Shown here piece after piece: positions 20,941 to 31,964 of a DNA stretch of 64,000 nt (within the stretch, counting starts at the first letter, position 1; every line of letters starts with the position of its first letter). Made by a program: the position numbers and the translations under genes. Source of the DNA: Gnetum montanum. Taxonomy: Eukaryota; Streptophyta; Gnetopsida; Gnetales; Gnetaceae. Location of the stretch: the NCBI GenBank assembly GCA_015680685.1, contig MNCI01017754.1, positions 205,320-269,319 of the forward strand, read 5' to 3'. The notes beneath the pieces are model-generated. The model was not told where the DNA came from. It worked only from the letters and a program-made list of their open reading frames with translations, and did not search any database.

Positions 20941-22633
20941 GTGCAACTACCACCTCAATGGATGGACAACCATGTTCCATTTTTTGGATCTCTTCCTTCC
21001 AAATCAGTTGTGGGGTAGAAGGCCATTTGTGCTAACAATCCATATGGCTTCTCAGTTTTTTTATTTTTTATTTTTCACGTTTTTAATTTTTACAAATTAT
21101 TTATTTTAGAAATTTTTGATTTTTAGATTTTTCTAATTTTACACCATCGTTAGTACCTTTGAACCTTTCTTGATTATTTTACAGTCTCTTATATATCTTA
21201 CTTTGTTTTATTTTGTTTTCTTCAAGTGATATTTTCTCGCTTTGCTAATAAAATTGCTTTATTGCCATAGAACACAATTCCATTGTTGTTGTTTACTAAT
21301 GATGATTTGTGCTTAATGTTGTGATTGTTGATGTTTGGTTTCCATTTTTGAATTATGATGTCTGATGACTTTGACATGGTTTATTTTTCATGGAATAGGT
21401 AGTGAGACCACATCATTCGTCTATCCAATAAACTCTATGGTTTTCCTTATTCTGGGAATTTGAGGTCCCTTTCATTAAAGAAACTTTTAATCAATCCATG
21501 ACCTTGGTAGCTCCAGAATTAGGAAGGATTCAAAAGGTTTGTAAAGGGTGTGACTTTAAGGAGACTCAATACTATTTGCACTCTTCTACTTGCTTGAGTG
21601 CTTGAGTGTTTTTCATGGACTTCTTACTGTTCCATTTCAACCATTAATAGGAAGTCAAATAAAGTCTTTGCATGGTGTGGTTGCCATCCAAAAATTCAAA
21701 AAAAAATGATGGAAATTTAAAGTACACCCCTTAGACACAATAAACGAATAAGTTCTTGCATGGTGTGGTTCCCATTTCAAGAAAAATTATGGAAATTCAA
21801 AGCACACCACTTGGATAAATAAATTGGCTACAAGAACTGGTTATGGGAATAGAAAGACATGCACTTATACTTGAAGGTCCCCTCTAACTAAGGCCCTTTC
21901 TCTCACTTGCTACTTCTCTCTTATCTTCTCTTTATGGAATAATGGTTGTTTTGTGGAAGTACTCTGGTGTTTCGTGGGGGTGGATCGGTCTTAGGGTGGT
22001 GATGAAAAGTCACTAAAAGTGTATGGTTTTGATTTGGACTAAGGATGAATCTTTCCAAGTCATTTTAAACACAAATTCCATAAGGGACTTCTTATGACCT
22101 TAATTCAGAACTCCATTCCACCTTCTCTATCATCCATCCATGCTTCCATAACTCACCTCACTGTCATGTTCTATGTTTGCTCTATGTCTTAGTCTGATGT
22201 GTTTGAATTATTGGATAGATTATTTTTGGTTGGTCCTTAACTTTCATGATCATTAATTGACTATGTGGCCCACGAACTCCTTAGTTGAGATTCTGTATAG
22301 GCAACAAGGGCATGAGCCTACTATGGAAAGGACCCACTTGCATAGTTCTTGGCTTGATTAATTAAGGTTCCTTACCTCTGACATTACCACAATCTTATCT
22401 TTCGCATATTCCATTATGTATTCTGCTCAGTGTTCCTTAACCTTTTATTTCATTCATCCCCTAAATCACTTTTTCTCCATTTTTCCAAATTTATAAGCTC
22501 CAACACCTTCTTCTCATATTTTCATACTATTTTTGGCCTTCTAAGCTTTGATTTGATCCTAATTTCATTCAAAAACTCTTTGTATTTTGCAAGTTTGACC
22601 AAAGTCAATGGATTTTTATGGTGGTCAATAGCT
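20941..22633 (+). other. Noncoding stretch of B after integrase
   Basis: No reading frame is supportable. It carries the blocks conserved among all gypsy elements here: TTGCATGGTGTGGTT at 21669-21683, duplicated at 21757-21770; AGAAAGACATGCACTTATAC at 21851-21900; and GCATGAGCCTACTATGGAAA at 22310-22340. The duplicated block has its own copy of the neighbouring ACACC(C/A)CTT sequence, so a segment of about 80 bp was tandemly copied. Confidence 0.6.
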
Positions 22634-22712
22634 ACGTCAATGCAACTAACCACTTCGATGAGGCCCTGTTGACAAGGCCTCGTTGATGTAGTGCATAAAT
22701 CCTATATATACT
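22634..22712 (+). promoter_or_regulatory. Candidate internal promoter of B: copy of the LTR U3 motif plus TATA box
   Basis: The string GTTGACAAGGCCTCGTTGAT at 22669-22688 and the following GTAGTG repeat the B-specific U3 motif of the LTR (ATCGACAAGGCCTCGTCGAC, 13939-13958, and AATGTAGTG, 13991-13999). In both places a TATA box comes next: CCTATATATAC at 22701-22711 here, GCTATAAATACA in the LTR. The sequence after the TATA box is not LTR-like, so this is not a stray LTR. It lies about 470 bp upstream of the 3' ORF start. Elements D and E show the same layout with their own motifs. The promoter function is inferred. Confidence 0.55.
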
Positions 22713-22858
22713 ACTGTGCACTTAGAAATTTTTGTCATTTTTCTTATAACCCATGGGGAGTTTTTGTAATTTTTTATAGTCCAAAACCTTTCAGAGCCCA
22801 TAACTTCCCAACCATTTGTCCAAATCACTCTATTTTTTTTATCCTACACTTACTAGAG

Positions 22859-23178
22859 GTAAGCTCTTTGTCATGGGGACCACAAACCTTAAGGTCTTAG
22901 ATGAAAAATTAATGAAATTTTTAAAGAATTTTTCTAACTCCCCCAAAGGGTTAATAACCTTAATAATACACAAACAACATTTTTTTTAGAAGTTAGCCCT
23001 TTCAACAACCTCTGGGATGATTTATTAATGGTAACACATAGATAAAATAATAATTAGAGTAATTAAATCAGCCATACTCACAACTTAGCCAAGTGTAACT
23101 ATCCTAAAGAGATAAAGGTATCCCAATTGATTCATGTTACACAACAATTGCTAACCCATGGTCTTATTGTGATTATAG
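22859..23178 (+). promoter_or_regulatory. Candidate leader intron before the 3' ORF of B
   Basis: A donor-like GAG|GTAAGC starts at 22859, and TGTGATTATAG ends at 23178, directly before ATGGCACC. The 320-bp interval is AT-rich, as plant introns are. It contains a block (CACAACTTAGCCAAGTG, about 23080-23096) that is also found at the same place in A and C. Donor and acceptor candidates occur at matching places in D and E. Confidence 0.4.
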
Positions 23179-25945
23179 ATGGCACCAAGACTAAAGGGCC
23201 CATAGGAAGGAAAACCCTCTCAACCATGGAAGAAATGACCTAAAGCTGGAAGGGGCCAACAAGAACAAGCCCAAGAACTGCTAGAGGAAACCCATGCAAT
23301 GAGACCTCTTCGTGAGGAGCCCGAAGTGGAATTTATTTGATAGATTCTAGAAGAAGAAGTTCCCAGACTTGCAGTAAGGCTTGAGGTCACTTTGACTCAA
23401 GCCTGCCTTGACATCATCAGGTCCTAAGAGATTTAAAAATTAGTTCTTCAAGAAATGAACTTCAGGCCATTCCCAAAAAAATCTCTAGCAGAAGTTAAAA
23501 CACAACTGCAAACCTTTTCTGTGTGGCCAGTCATCACATCTAGTGGACAATGGTACATGGGAGAGACATTCCTCTTTTGGAACAATCAAAGGCTAGGGTC
23601 CATAGTCAAGATCAAGGATATTCAAGTATCCTACTAGGGCTGAAGCTATCGCATAGGCATTGGGGTTGCTTGACAATGGGACACAGTTGACAAAACTATC
23701 AAAGGAAGATGATCTTGAAGCCAAGAAGAAGTGGACTCAGCGATGCTACAGGGTTGAATGTAAGGAGTACGACATGCTCACACTGACGGAGCATATTGAT
23801 TTCAAAATTGTGGCCTATCACCTTAATCTAACAGTGAGGCCAAGTAAGGTGACCACTTTCTCTGCTTAAGCATGCGCTACTCTGAGCAGGAAATCTCCCG
23901 TAAACCTTCCACAACTCATTTATTTGGAGATTGAAAATTTATTCAAGGAAAATGAACGTGGAAGGAAAACCTTGCCTTTTCATGCCTCATCTGAAAACTT
24001 TGTAAAAGGGTAGGAATCATTTGTTACTCCAATGATACAATCAGGCATGCTCCTTTAGCCTCATGGTCCGAGATCATGAAATACAAGATGCCAATGATGA
24101 CTTAAGAAGAGGAGTAGTTGTCACCACCACCCACTCAGGAAACAATGTTGGAGGCCTACAAAACCATTGAGCACTTACACAAAATTCGAGAATAGCTCTT
24201 GAGTGAACAAGAGCAACATGCAAGAACAAGTGGTATGGATCCATCTGTATACCAACCAGAAATGAGTCACCTGAATGAGGTGGCTTGAAAAGTCACTAGA
24301 TGGAGAGGGGTGGATCAATTTTCTTTGCCTAATAAATGCAGTTGCCTACGAGGTTGGATCCTAATGCTTAGAAGGTGATGGTGTCATTATCTCAACACCA
24401 TTTATTAATAGAAATCTTCGAGAATGCTGCCACTTCCTTGGTGCATTTATAGGAAGGCAAAGGGGCAACTATCCTGGTGATGCAATACCAAGGGTAAGAA
24501 ATAGTGGTTGAAGTTACTATTGATCATGTTGCCAAAGTATTAAATGTAGTTGTAGCATTTATACCAAATGTATCTACACTTTGAGACATGCAAATGTTCA
24601 CAGGCATGATCAATGGAAAGTTGAACGTAGTCTTACATGAAGAATTTCTGGATTGATTGGTGGGGGACTAGGCAACTGATTCTAGACATATTTGATTTTT
24701 CAAAAAACATCACTGCAACCCAGTCAGAGCTACTGGATGCAAGGGGGAATGCATCATTTTGGAGGGGCAACTCGAAATGGCTTAAGAAAAAAATCAATGC
24801 TTGGCTTTGGAGGTTGCCAAACTACATGCTGCCTTACTAATCTTGCGATCTTCAACCTAGTAGTAATAAGAGATGAAGCTTTCCTACAGATTCAAAAATG
24901 ATTTAAGAAGGTTGAGAAAGAGGAAGTAATGACCATCTTCAACTAGTCCATAGTTGAAGCAAAAATGTACTGAATTTAGAAGGATTTGGCTTAGATGCAC
25001 TAGGAGAATGAGACTTTGATTGCATAGAATCATCGCCTGTGTAGTGTTGATGCCCAGAAGGAACAAATGTAAGAATTTATTCATAAATAGTAGGAGCATC
25101 TTGCCAGGGTGAACACTAAATTAAGGAGATTGGCAGTGGAGAATTGAAATCTGTTAATGGAGGAAATTCGTGCCTTATGCCAGTAGTCTAGCATCAAGAT
25201 CACCACCTAAAAGAATGAGGCCCTCAAGTTTGAAAAAAGTGAAGAATCACTATAGAGACCAGGTTGGCCTACAGAAGGAAGTCAATGAGAAATAAATCCA
25301 AATGGTGAAGGTGAAAATAAATGAAGCTCTCCAGCAACTCCAACAAGGAAGAGAGGTTTGGCAGTCCATTGTTGATGGGATTGGTGCCTACAATAAAGAA
25401 GAGATCTACCTAAAGGAGTTGCAAATCAAAGAAATGATAGAGTACATGGAGTTGGCCAATCTCCGTTATGGAAACCTGGTAATGCTGATTGTTGGATGAC
25501 CATGGTTAAAGTTGGAGAAACAAGTGGCTAGCTTGAATTTGCTATATGAGGCAAAGTTCAAGCACCATAGAGACACCAAGTAGAAGCTTGAGACTATGAA
25601 CACTAAACTCGAAGTTCTCAGAGCACAGTTCACAGATCAATGATCAATTGTTGAGAACCTAGCCAAATAGATAAACAATCACCAAGAGTTGAATGACACA
25701 GTTAGAACATTCGACATTGAACACAAATAGTTTACTACCTAGTTCATCAATGCAATGGAGTCGTTTCTAGCAATCCCATGTCCTTGGGATGTGCCTATTC
25801 TAACCCACATTGGTGAAGTTGCATGGATGGTGCACAATCCCAGAATTAAGGAGGAGAAAATGAAAGCACTACTAGATACTTTTTGCCTCCTGATAGAAGT
25901 TGTAGTAATAGCAGGACAACCGTAGTTGCCTTGACCACTGCCTGT
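23179..25945 (+). pseudogene. Large 3' ORF of B (about 900 codons originally; unknown function)
   Basis: This ORF starts MAPRLKGP at 23179 with a stop soon after. It is not gag or pol. A conserved N-terminal domain is best seen at 23455-23637: EMNFRPFPKKSLAEVKTQLQ, then WYMGETFLFWNNQ and VKIKDIQVSY. D and E have the same pattern (ELNFGPF, W...LTET-like, FW). The C-terminal half is rich in Lys, Glu, Gln and Leu with heptad-like spacing, suggesting coiled coil. It contains YMELANLRYGNLVMLIVG at about 25442-25495, also conserved in D and E, and near the end IPCPWDVP (25770-25793). I see no signal peptide or membrane segment, which argues against a classical envelope protein despite the env-like position. 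Many stops are present. I do not recognise the family with certainty; structural or RNA-binding roles are possible. Confidence 0.7.
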
Positions 25946-26218
25946 GTGTAAAGTTTGTGACGGTTCCTCAGAACCTTAAGAGCCATCACTGCCTAGGACC
26001 GTTTGATCTTCTCCACCAAACTTCATGCCATTAAGGAACGTGTTGTTCAATTTTGAAGAGTCATGTCATGGTGTTCAATTTTGTGTCTTGAACACCGTCA
26101 TTTTTTTCATAATGTGTTGATCCATACACTCGGACACTCCATCATTTTTTGTCAAGTCAATCTATTTTGTTTGTGAAAGGTCAATCTATATTCTCATACC
26201 TTCCAAATTTTGTAAAAG

Positions 26219-26254
26219 AACTCGAGGACGAGTTTTCATTTAGTTGTGGGGGTA
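26219..26254 (+). other. Stem-loop motif and polypurine tract of B
   Basis: AACTCG, AGGA, CGAGTT at 26219-26234 is a perfect hairpin. GTTGTGGGGGTA follows at 26243-26254, directly before the 3' LTR. Confidence 0.75.
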
Positions 26255-27144
26255 TGATGAGTTATAGTTTGGTTGGTTGCATCAATGGGGCCTAGTTGTT
26301 TCATGATGCCTTGTCAACGCATTGTATCATGCGTTTATGAGGCCCCATTGACATAGTGTCTATATTTGGCTATAAATACATGCCCACTAGTTGCATTTAT
26401 GGTAATAGAGATTTTTTAGCAGCAAAGCTCTTGCAGTTTGTTTATTTGAGGGTTAGAATTTTCCTCCCGAGTTCCTGCAGCAAGAGTCATTGAGTGTATG
26501 AATCTTTATTCGGGCATTATTGTACCTGAGGATGACAATGTGTGTAACAATAAAGATGAGATTTCTGATAAACCTTGTAGTACTTTGGATAGATTGAATA
26601 TTTTATTTATGCATTTAATTTTTTCAATTATTTATTAAATGTTTATAGTAATTAAGTTAATGAAATGATTAAGAAAAATAGATTAAACACATAAGTATGA
26701 CCACTTCGAGTGTAACATGTATTCACTTAGTAATCCTAGCAATGTTATTACTTGGTATGCCCAGTAGCATAATGCTTGGTTCCCCAGCAATGGATATGTA
26801 GGTTTAGGACATGTACAAAAAGTGGGACTAGATGCTTATGTTAGGTCTAGTTAGACATTAGTTAACAAGTTAAATTAAATTAATTAGTCCAATTACTTTA
26901 TTCCTCCTTAAGCACCAAAACCATAAAATACAAAATGATAAAAATTAGATACCTCAATTACACTTTACCATACCAGTCTACGTTACAAGTGTAATTGGGA
27001 AGACAACAAACAACCTTAAAGCAAGATTCACTTCCTAGAAGTGTAGTGCACCAGAAACAATAAAGTCCATGGAATTCGACCAGATCATGTGTGAATGCTC
27101 TGTGATTCATATGATTGGGTGTAGGAGTACCTTGCCACTCATCA
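26255..27144 (+). repeat. 3' LTR of element B
   Basis: This is the 890-bp partner of 13885-14784, with a TATA box at 26371-26380. Its U3 dyads have drifted: the palindrome of the 5' copy is imperfect here (GCGTTTATGAGGCCCCATTG at about 26331-26350). It is followed by the target duplication CCAAT. Confidence 0.93.
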
Positions 27145-28535
27145 CCAATGCATGAAAATGTTTTGTTCTATCATTGAGACTCTGACATGTATACATTAAA
27201 GAAAACATTGTTTTTCACATCAACGTGTTTCATTTCCTGTCCATTCAACCTTTCAAGTCCTCATGTTGCACTCACAAGTTATCATTACACAAGTTATCAT
27301 TAGATATTTTATGTACTTGGTTTTTACCATTTATAGGAGGGGAAGGTTCATAGTGTACAACATACAAACAAAACGTAAAGATATAATTCTAGTTGTGGGA
27401 CTAAAATTATGACTACATGTACTTCCACCATCCTTGATAGACGATAGGTTAAGCATGCCAAAACTGTGGTTAAACTCTTCCAAATAAAATAACAAAAAAT
27501 TCAAAGATTTCAACGGCTTGCATTTTAATCCCACTAAATTAATCTTGGTTTAAGGTTGCAGTAACCTGTAAGATATCTCTTTCTTTTGTAGAAAACACAA
27601 ACACCAAAACATTGTTTTACCTAGCCTTTTTCTAAATTGGAAAGCTAATTACTTTTCACTATATCATTCACGTGAAGTTATCAGAAAAGTCAGCCCAGCT
27701 CATCTTGCACATGACTTGGATTCATTGCGTATCTCATTTCCACGACAGCGCACAAAACTTTTTTTTTTCTTTTAAAACAATGAAAATGGTTTATCATCAT
27801 TGTTTGTTCTAGTCAAAAATCAGCATGGAAATATTTCTCATTTTTCTTTCGCAGTGATTGATTGTCCTAATGAGTTGCTGACTTGCTGCAGATAAAAACA
27901 AAAAATTGTCATTCATGCTATCATTTTCCAAGTCACGGCACATGAAGTTCATGCATAATGAATTCATAAAACTCATGCCATAGCTGCCACTTTTTGAATA
28001 ATAGAATGATTCAAACTGTGACATTCTGTGACCATTCCTACAAACCTCACTGGTGCCGGGGCTCTACAAATTTGACTAATCAAGTTTTTATATTGGCATT
28101 TTAGAATTTAGGAGGAGAAAAAAGCCCAATCTTGGAATTTGTCCAATCTAACTACGTTTATTTTTTGCCAAAAACGACTAAGGCAGTTGCCAAATGCTTT
28201 TCTTTTGTCCTGATAAAGCAAGATTCATTATTGATTCCATTTCCAGCTCCATGAAAAGAAGATTTTAAGGTTGAGCTTCCTCCACGTGTATCTGGTCTTT
28301 GGTTTAGATAAAAAGCAGAAGATAAATTGAAAATTTTGAGTAGATGTTTCTTCCTCAAACAAAGCTTGTCAAAATCAAGGACTCTGCGGGGCCAGCAGTC
28401 ATGAATAACAATTGCAAGTTGTCCGTCATTTCTAAATGGAATGGAACATTTTTTCCTATCTGATGGCCTGGATCAAGAAAAGTAAATATTGTTAGGAGGG
28501 AATGCAGTGAGATTTTGATATTAACTAGGACATTT
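27145..28535. other. Stretch without a recognisable gene
   Basis: No retroelement motif or supportable coding frame is visible. Short reading frames here show no domain. It may be low-copy host DNA between two repeat clusters. Confidence 0.4.
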
Positions 28536-28540
28536 CTTTT

Positions 28541-29151
28541 ATTAAGTTAGATTATGAAAAAGTTTATGCCATGGTTGAATGGAATTTGGTGTTTGTCTTG
28601 TTTAAATCCTCCTTAATGATACTAATGTTTAAGTGGCTTTGAATCAAGTTCCTCCTTTTCTCTTCAAGGTCAATTCATCAAGGTTATTCTCTCACTCCCT
28701 GTATTTTTATAATTGTTGTAGACTTTCTTTTACATAATTTACATTATAATCTCCAATGGCATATCATTAAGGAAATTTCAATTAATAATCAAGGTATGCA
28801 ATTACTTAACATGCACTTTGCGAATGATTTTTTTATGATTAACAATTCTATGTAACATATCAATACTTTATTAGCTAGAGTGGAGTAATACTGCATGTTA
28901 TTTGACTCTCACATCAATTGAAAAAAACTTGTTATATATTATAATGATAATATTGATAAGTGGGTTATTTTTTAGCCTTAAAAAATATTTTAAAAAGATA
29001 CTATCTTCAAATTTTCAAGAATACCTTTTTCTTTTGAGCCTCATTTAAATATTTTATAGAATTATGTGGTTGATCAAATTGAAAGGAAGCTTTATAAATA
29101 GAAATTAAGAAAATCTATCACTAAGAGCAAAGTTTTAGTTATCAAGTAGAT
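28541..29151 (+). pseudogene. LINE (L1-type) ORF2 reverse transcriptase remnant, left part
   Basis: Landmarks of plant LINE RT appear in order: IKLDYEKVYAMVEWNLVF (28541-28594; the usual K-DFEKAYD-V-W, with the second Asp lost), RSIHQGYSLTPCIF (about 28668-28709; usually RQG.PLSPYLF), MHFANDFFM at 28811-28837 (usually FADD, here D to N in the catalytic pair), SHIN (sGL.iN position), and QIERKLYK.KLRKSITKSKV up to 29145 (usually ...KL..WK...LS.AGK). Stops and shifts occur. The part before 28541 is missing, as in many 5'-truncated LINE insertions. The ORF is cut at 29151 by element F and resumes at 50100. Confidence 0.75.
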
Positions 29152-29998
29152 TGATGAGGACATCACCTAGCCCTTTTGTAATCCTTAATGTATCTTGGAT
29201 ATGTGTGTGCCATGTTTGTGTGTATCTTCTTGTGTTGACCTTTTGATGACTCTAGAAGATTCCAGGGGTTATGGGGACTTGTTTTGAGGCATCTAAAGGT
29301 TCTAGATCTCAAAACAAGCATCTTTTTGTTTTGCCCTTATAGTTGAGATGTCCTAGCTATAGGTGAGACATCCCAACTATAGGTGAGACGTCCGAATTAC
29401 GTAGTAGACATCCTAGCCAAGACGTCCTACATGATTTTAAGATGTCCCAACTATTAACAGCCACTTTTAGGCAAGACTTCCCATTCTTCTTTGAGAAGTT
29501 CCATATATATTTTAATGGACATCAAATTAAATGGAAAATTGGAGGGAAGATGAAAGGTCACACCAAGAAGCTATAAATAAGAGTCCAAGAAAGAATGCTA
29601 ATCAAGCTAATTAGAAGGGAGAAAGTTAGTCTCTAGGGGAAGAGAGACATGAGAAGTATCTTGAGAACTTGTGCAAGAAGAGCTTAAGTGAGAGGCAAGG
29701 TAGAGCACTTAAGAGAGGTTGAGAGAATCTCTTATAAGTGTTTTGTCTTGAGCATTAGCTCCATTGTGAGCAATTAAGGATTAAAAGGAGATATGTATGG
29801 CCTCTAAGATCCTTGGGAGAGGTGTGAGTTGAGCTTGGCTCCTCATCTTTGATGTAATTCTCTACATTTTGAGAGTTTTCTTATAAAAAGAAGAAATTTC
29901 TCCAATTCATTGACTTGTTCTTGCTTCTAAGTTGAATTTTGCTTACGAAGGTTGTGGAATGGGTCTTTTTTGAGTCTATTGAGGTAGGCTCAACATCA
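29152..29998 (+). repeat. 5' LTR of element F
   Basis: The 847-bp LTR runs from TGATGAGG to CAACATCA. About eight copies of a 10-base motif GAGACRTCCC (some with TGACGTC-like cores) lie at 29344-29500, upstream of the TATA box CTATAAATAA at 29571-29580. Confidence 0.87.
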
Positions 29999-30000
29999 GA

Positions 30001-30014
30001 TTAATATCAGAGCA
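30001..30014 (+). other. Primer binding site of F (tRNA-iMet type, decayed)
   Basis: TTAATATCAGAGCA follows the LTR by two bases. The usual site is TGGTATCAGAGC, so the sequence matches except in its first bases. Confidence 0.65.
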
Positions 30015-30178
30015 AGTTTTTTTGGAGGAATCCACACATATGCATTTGATTTGAAGGTTTCTAGGCTTGAATTATTGATCCTCATCAAGCTATTGAAGAA
30101 ATTTTGAGGAATTTTGAAGCTTTACATCCACTTAGGGTTTGGAGAACTTGAGATTGGTCAAGATTACTTTAATCTTTT

Positions 30179-31076
30179 ATGGATCTTAAGAAGAAGATAA
30201 ATCAAAAGCTTGGACAAGAGCTTTAAGATTTCAAGGACTTCTTTAAAGCATTTGTGGCTAAAATACAAGAAGCTCTCCTCAAAGTCAAGGCCTACAAGCA
30301 CCAATATTTTGTAGAAGCTTCAAGAAGAAGAGATATGGAGAAATTCAAAACTAACTTGGAAAATATTTTGAGGAGAATTGATAATATATCTTCTAGCCAT
30401 CAAGGAAAGGAAAGAGATGAAAGGTCTAGTGAAGTAGATATCAATGGGAAAAGGAGTTATCAAGTATCTCTTATTGAGAAAAGGAGTGTTCAATACTCAA
30501 GGTTTCAAGAGAGGGAACTGAGATCTTCATCAAAGGAACCAAGAGATCTTCAATGTCCAAGATGGTGTATGCTATTGATCAAGGAGAGTTCCTACCTCAT
30601 AAGTCATGGGAGGTTAAATATTAGAGCCAAAGGGGTAACAAAGATCAAGGCATTTCTTCATGTAAGATCAAAGGTAGCACTAGAAATTATGAAACTCATT
30701 CTTTTTGCAATTGTTTTATACCTTGTGGTAAGGAAAAGGAGTTTCTAATCCAAGTTGAGGCTATCTCATGGGAGATAGGTAAGTCTTCTAGCCAAGGTAT
30801 GTAGAAGAATGATTGCTTTGATGATGTTTTTGATGAATTTGATGTTAAAGCCATGGAGGAGAGTTTACCTTTTAAGTTGGTATCTCCAAAGTGAGATGAA
30901 GAGATTTTTGATGATTCCTTTCAAGAGGAGAAGCCATTGGAATTAGGAACTTCTATTTGGGATCTCGAACCTTCAAGCTTTGATGAGATTTAATAACCAT
31001 ATGTTGAAGATAAAGTTGAACCAAAGATGGATGAGAGAAGCCATGAAGAGGTAATTAAGTATGAGCTTTACCTTGT
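30179..31076 (+). pseudogene. gag-like ORF of element F, first part
   Basis: The likely start is ATG at 30179 (MDLKKKINQKLGQEL), with a stop at 30224-30226. The frame is then open to 30745. The product is charged and helical (KIQEALLKVKAYKHQYFVEA, RRRDMEKFKTNLENILRRID), followed by a basic region and, after a frame change near 30540, acidic stretches (DDVFDEFDVKAMEES, DDSFQEEKPLELG). I see no pol motif. Plant gag-only elements have proteins of this style, but I cannot assign a named domain. Element D interrupts the ORF at 31076 and it resumes at 48529. Confidence 0.6.
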
Positions 31077-31928
31077 TGATGAGTGGCTAGGTACCCCTAC
31101 ACTCAACCATACAAATACGAGTGTTCACGCACAATCCAGTCGAACTATGTAGATGGACTAGTTGTGGTATCTAGATAGTTACTCATTGATTGTAGTTCAT
31201 TGTCTTCCCACCTAGACTAGTATTTTCTTTATCACGTATTGTTTAGCTCAGAGTGAGGTGTATGATTTGGTTCCTATGACTATGTTGTTCCTAAGGACAA
31301 TAGAGAATAACTTTGATTAAGCTAATAAGGAATGGGAGAAGAGAATTTAAGCTAGCCTAAGTGCGATGAGCATCTATCCTTAATCATCTGTACACATCTT
31401 GGACCTTGTGGATTACTGCTAGGATTACCAAGAGCATGTTACTTAAGCACTCCTAGATACACTACTACGATACCAAGTAGTCACACTTAAATGCTCATGA
31501 TTAAGTCATACTCATTCCGCATTAACAACATGAAATGTAAATGACAAGAAAGTAAATATTAACTAAGGAAAATAGTAAATAACAATTAACAATTAAAGTA
31601 ATTAAGAGTTAAGTGGATGCTGCAATGATGAAGTAATCTCGATCTTTATTGCTGGTCATGTGTGTGTCCAAGTACATCACAATCGAATAAAGGTGTTGTA
31701 CAATTACAATTATCACACTGTGAGCATGCACTGGGGAAAAGAATTGAGATGAACAAAAAGACTCTACTCCTACACTTACTCCTAACTAACTAACTTCCTC
31801 CTTTCCTGTGTGCCCAAATGTGTATTTATAGGCTCACATAGGAATCACAATATCATGTATCCAATATTGTTATTTAGGTCACAATATCGTGGGTCCGATA
31901 TCAAAGCTTGACAAATCATCATTCATCA
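31077..31928 (-). repeat. 3' LTR of element D
   Basis: The 852-bp LTR reads, on the minus strand, from TGATGAATG to the shared end. The U3 repeats GATATC-type motifs at 31846-31915. The TATA box lies at 31823-31831 (plus-strand TATTTATAG). Confidence 0.92.
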
Positions 31929-31964
31929 TACCCCCACGATTGAATGAAAACTCATCCCCGAGTT
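31929..31964 (-). other. Polypurine tract and stem-loop motif of D
   Basis: On the minus strand AACTCG, GGGA, TGAGTT (31964-31949) pairs with a G-U closing pair. CAATCGTGGGGGTA then leads into the LTR. Confidence 0.7.

Larger units (their letters stand above)
13885..27144 (+). mobile_element. Gypsy element B, Tat/Athila type, long class, most complete copy
   Basis: This 13,260-bp element is flanked by a perfect target duplication CCAAT (13880-13884 and 27145-27149). Its order is LTR, primer site, gag, protease, RT, RNase H, integrase, a 1.7-kb noncoding stretch, a promoter-like module, a large 3' ORF, polypurine tract and LTR. All coding parts carry stops or shifts, and the integrase has lost a catalytic Asp. 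It is the best template here for reading the other copies, since no large pol deletion is visible. Confidence 0.94.

Noticed and set aside
22634-22712. A nested solo LTR or LTR fragment explaining the internal motif in B
   Set aside because: Similarity is limited to the U3 motif and a TATA-like box. There are no LTR ends, no U5 sequence and no target duplication, and D and E show the same layout.
23179-25945. Calling the large 3' ORF an envelope gene
   Set aside because: Position alone suggests env. I see no signal peptide, membrane span or cleavage site in any of the three copies.
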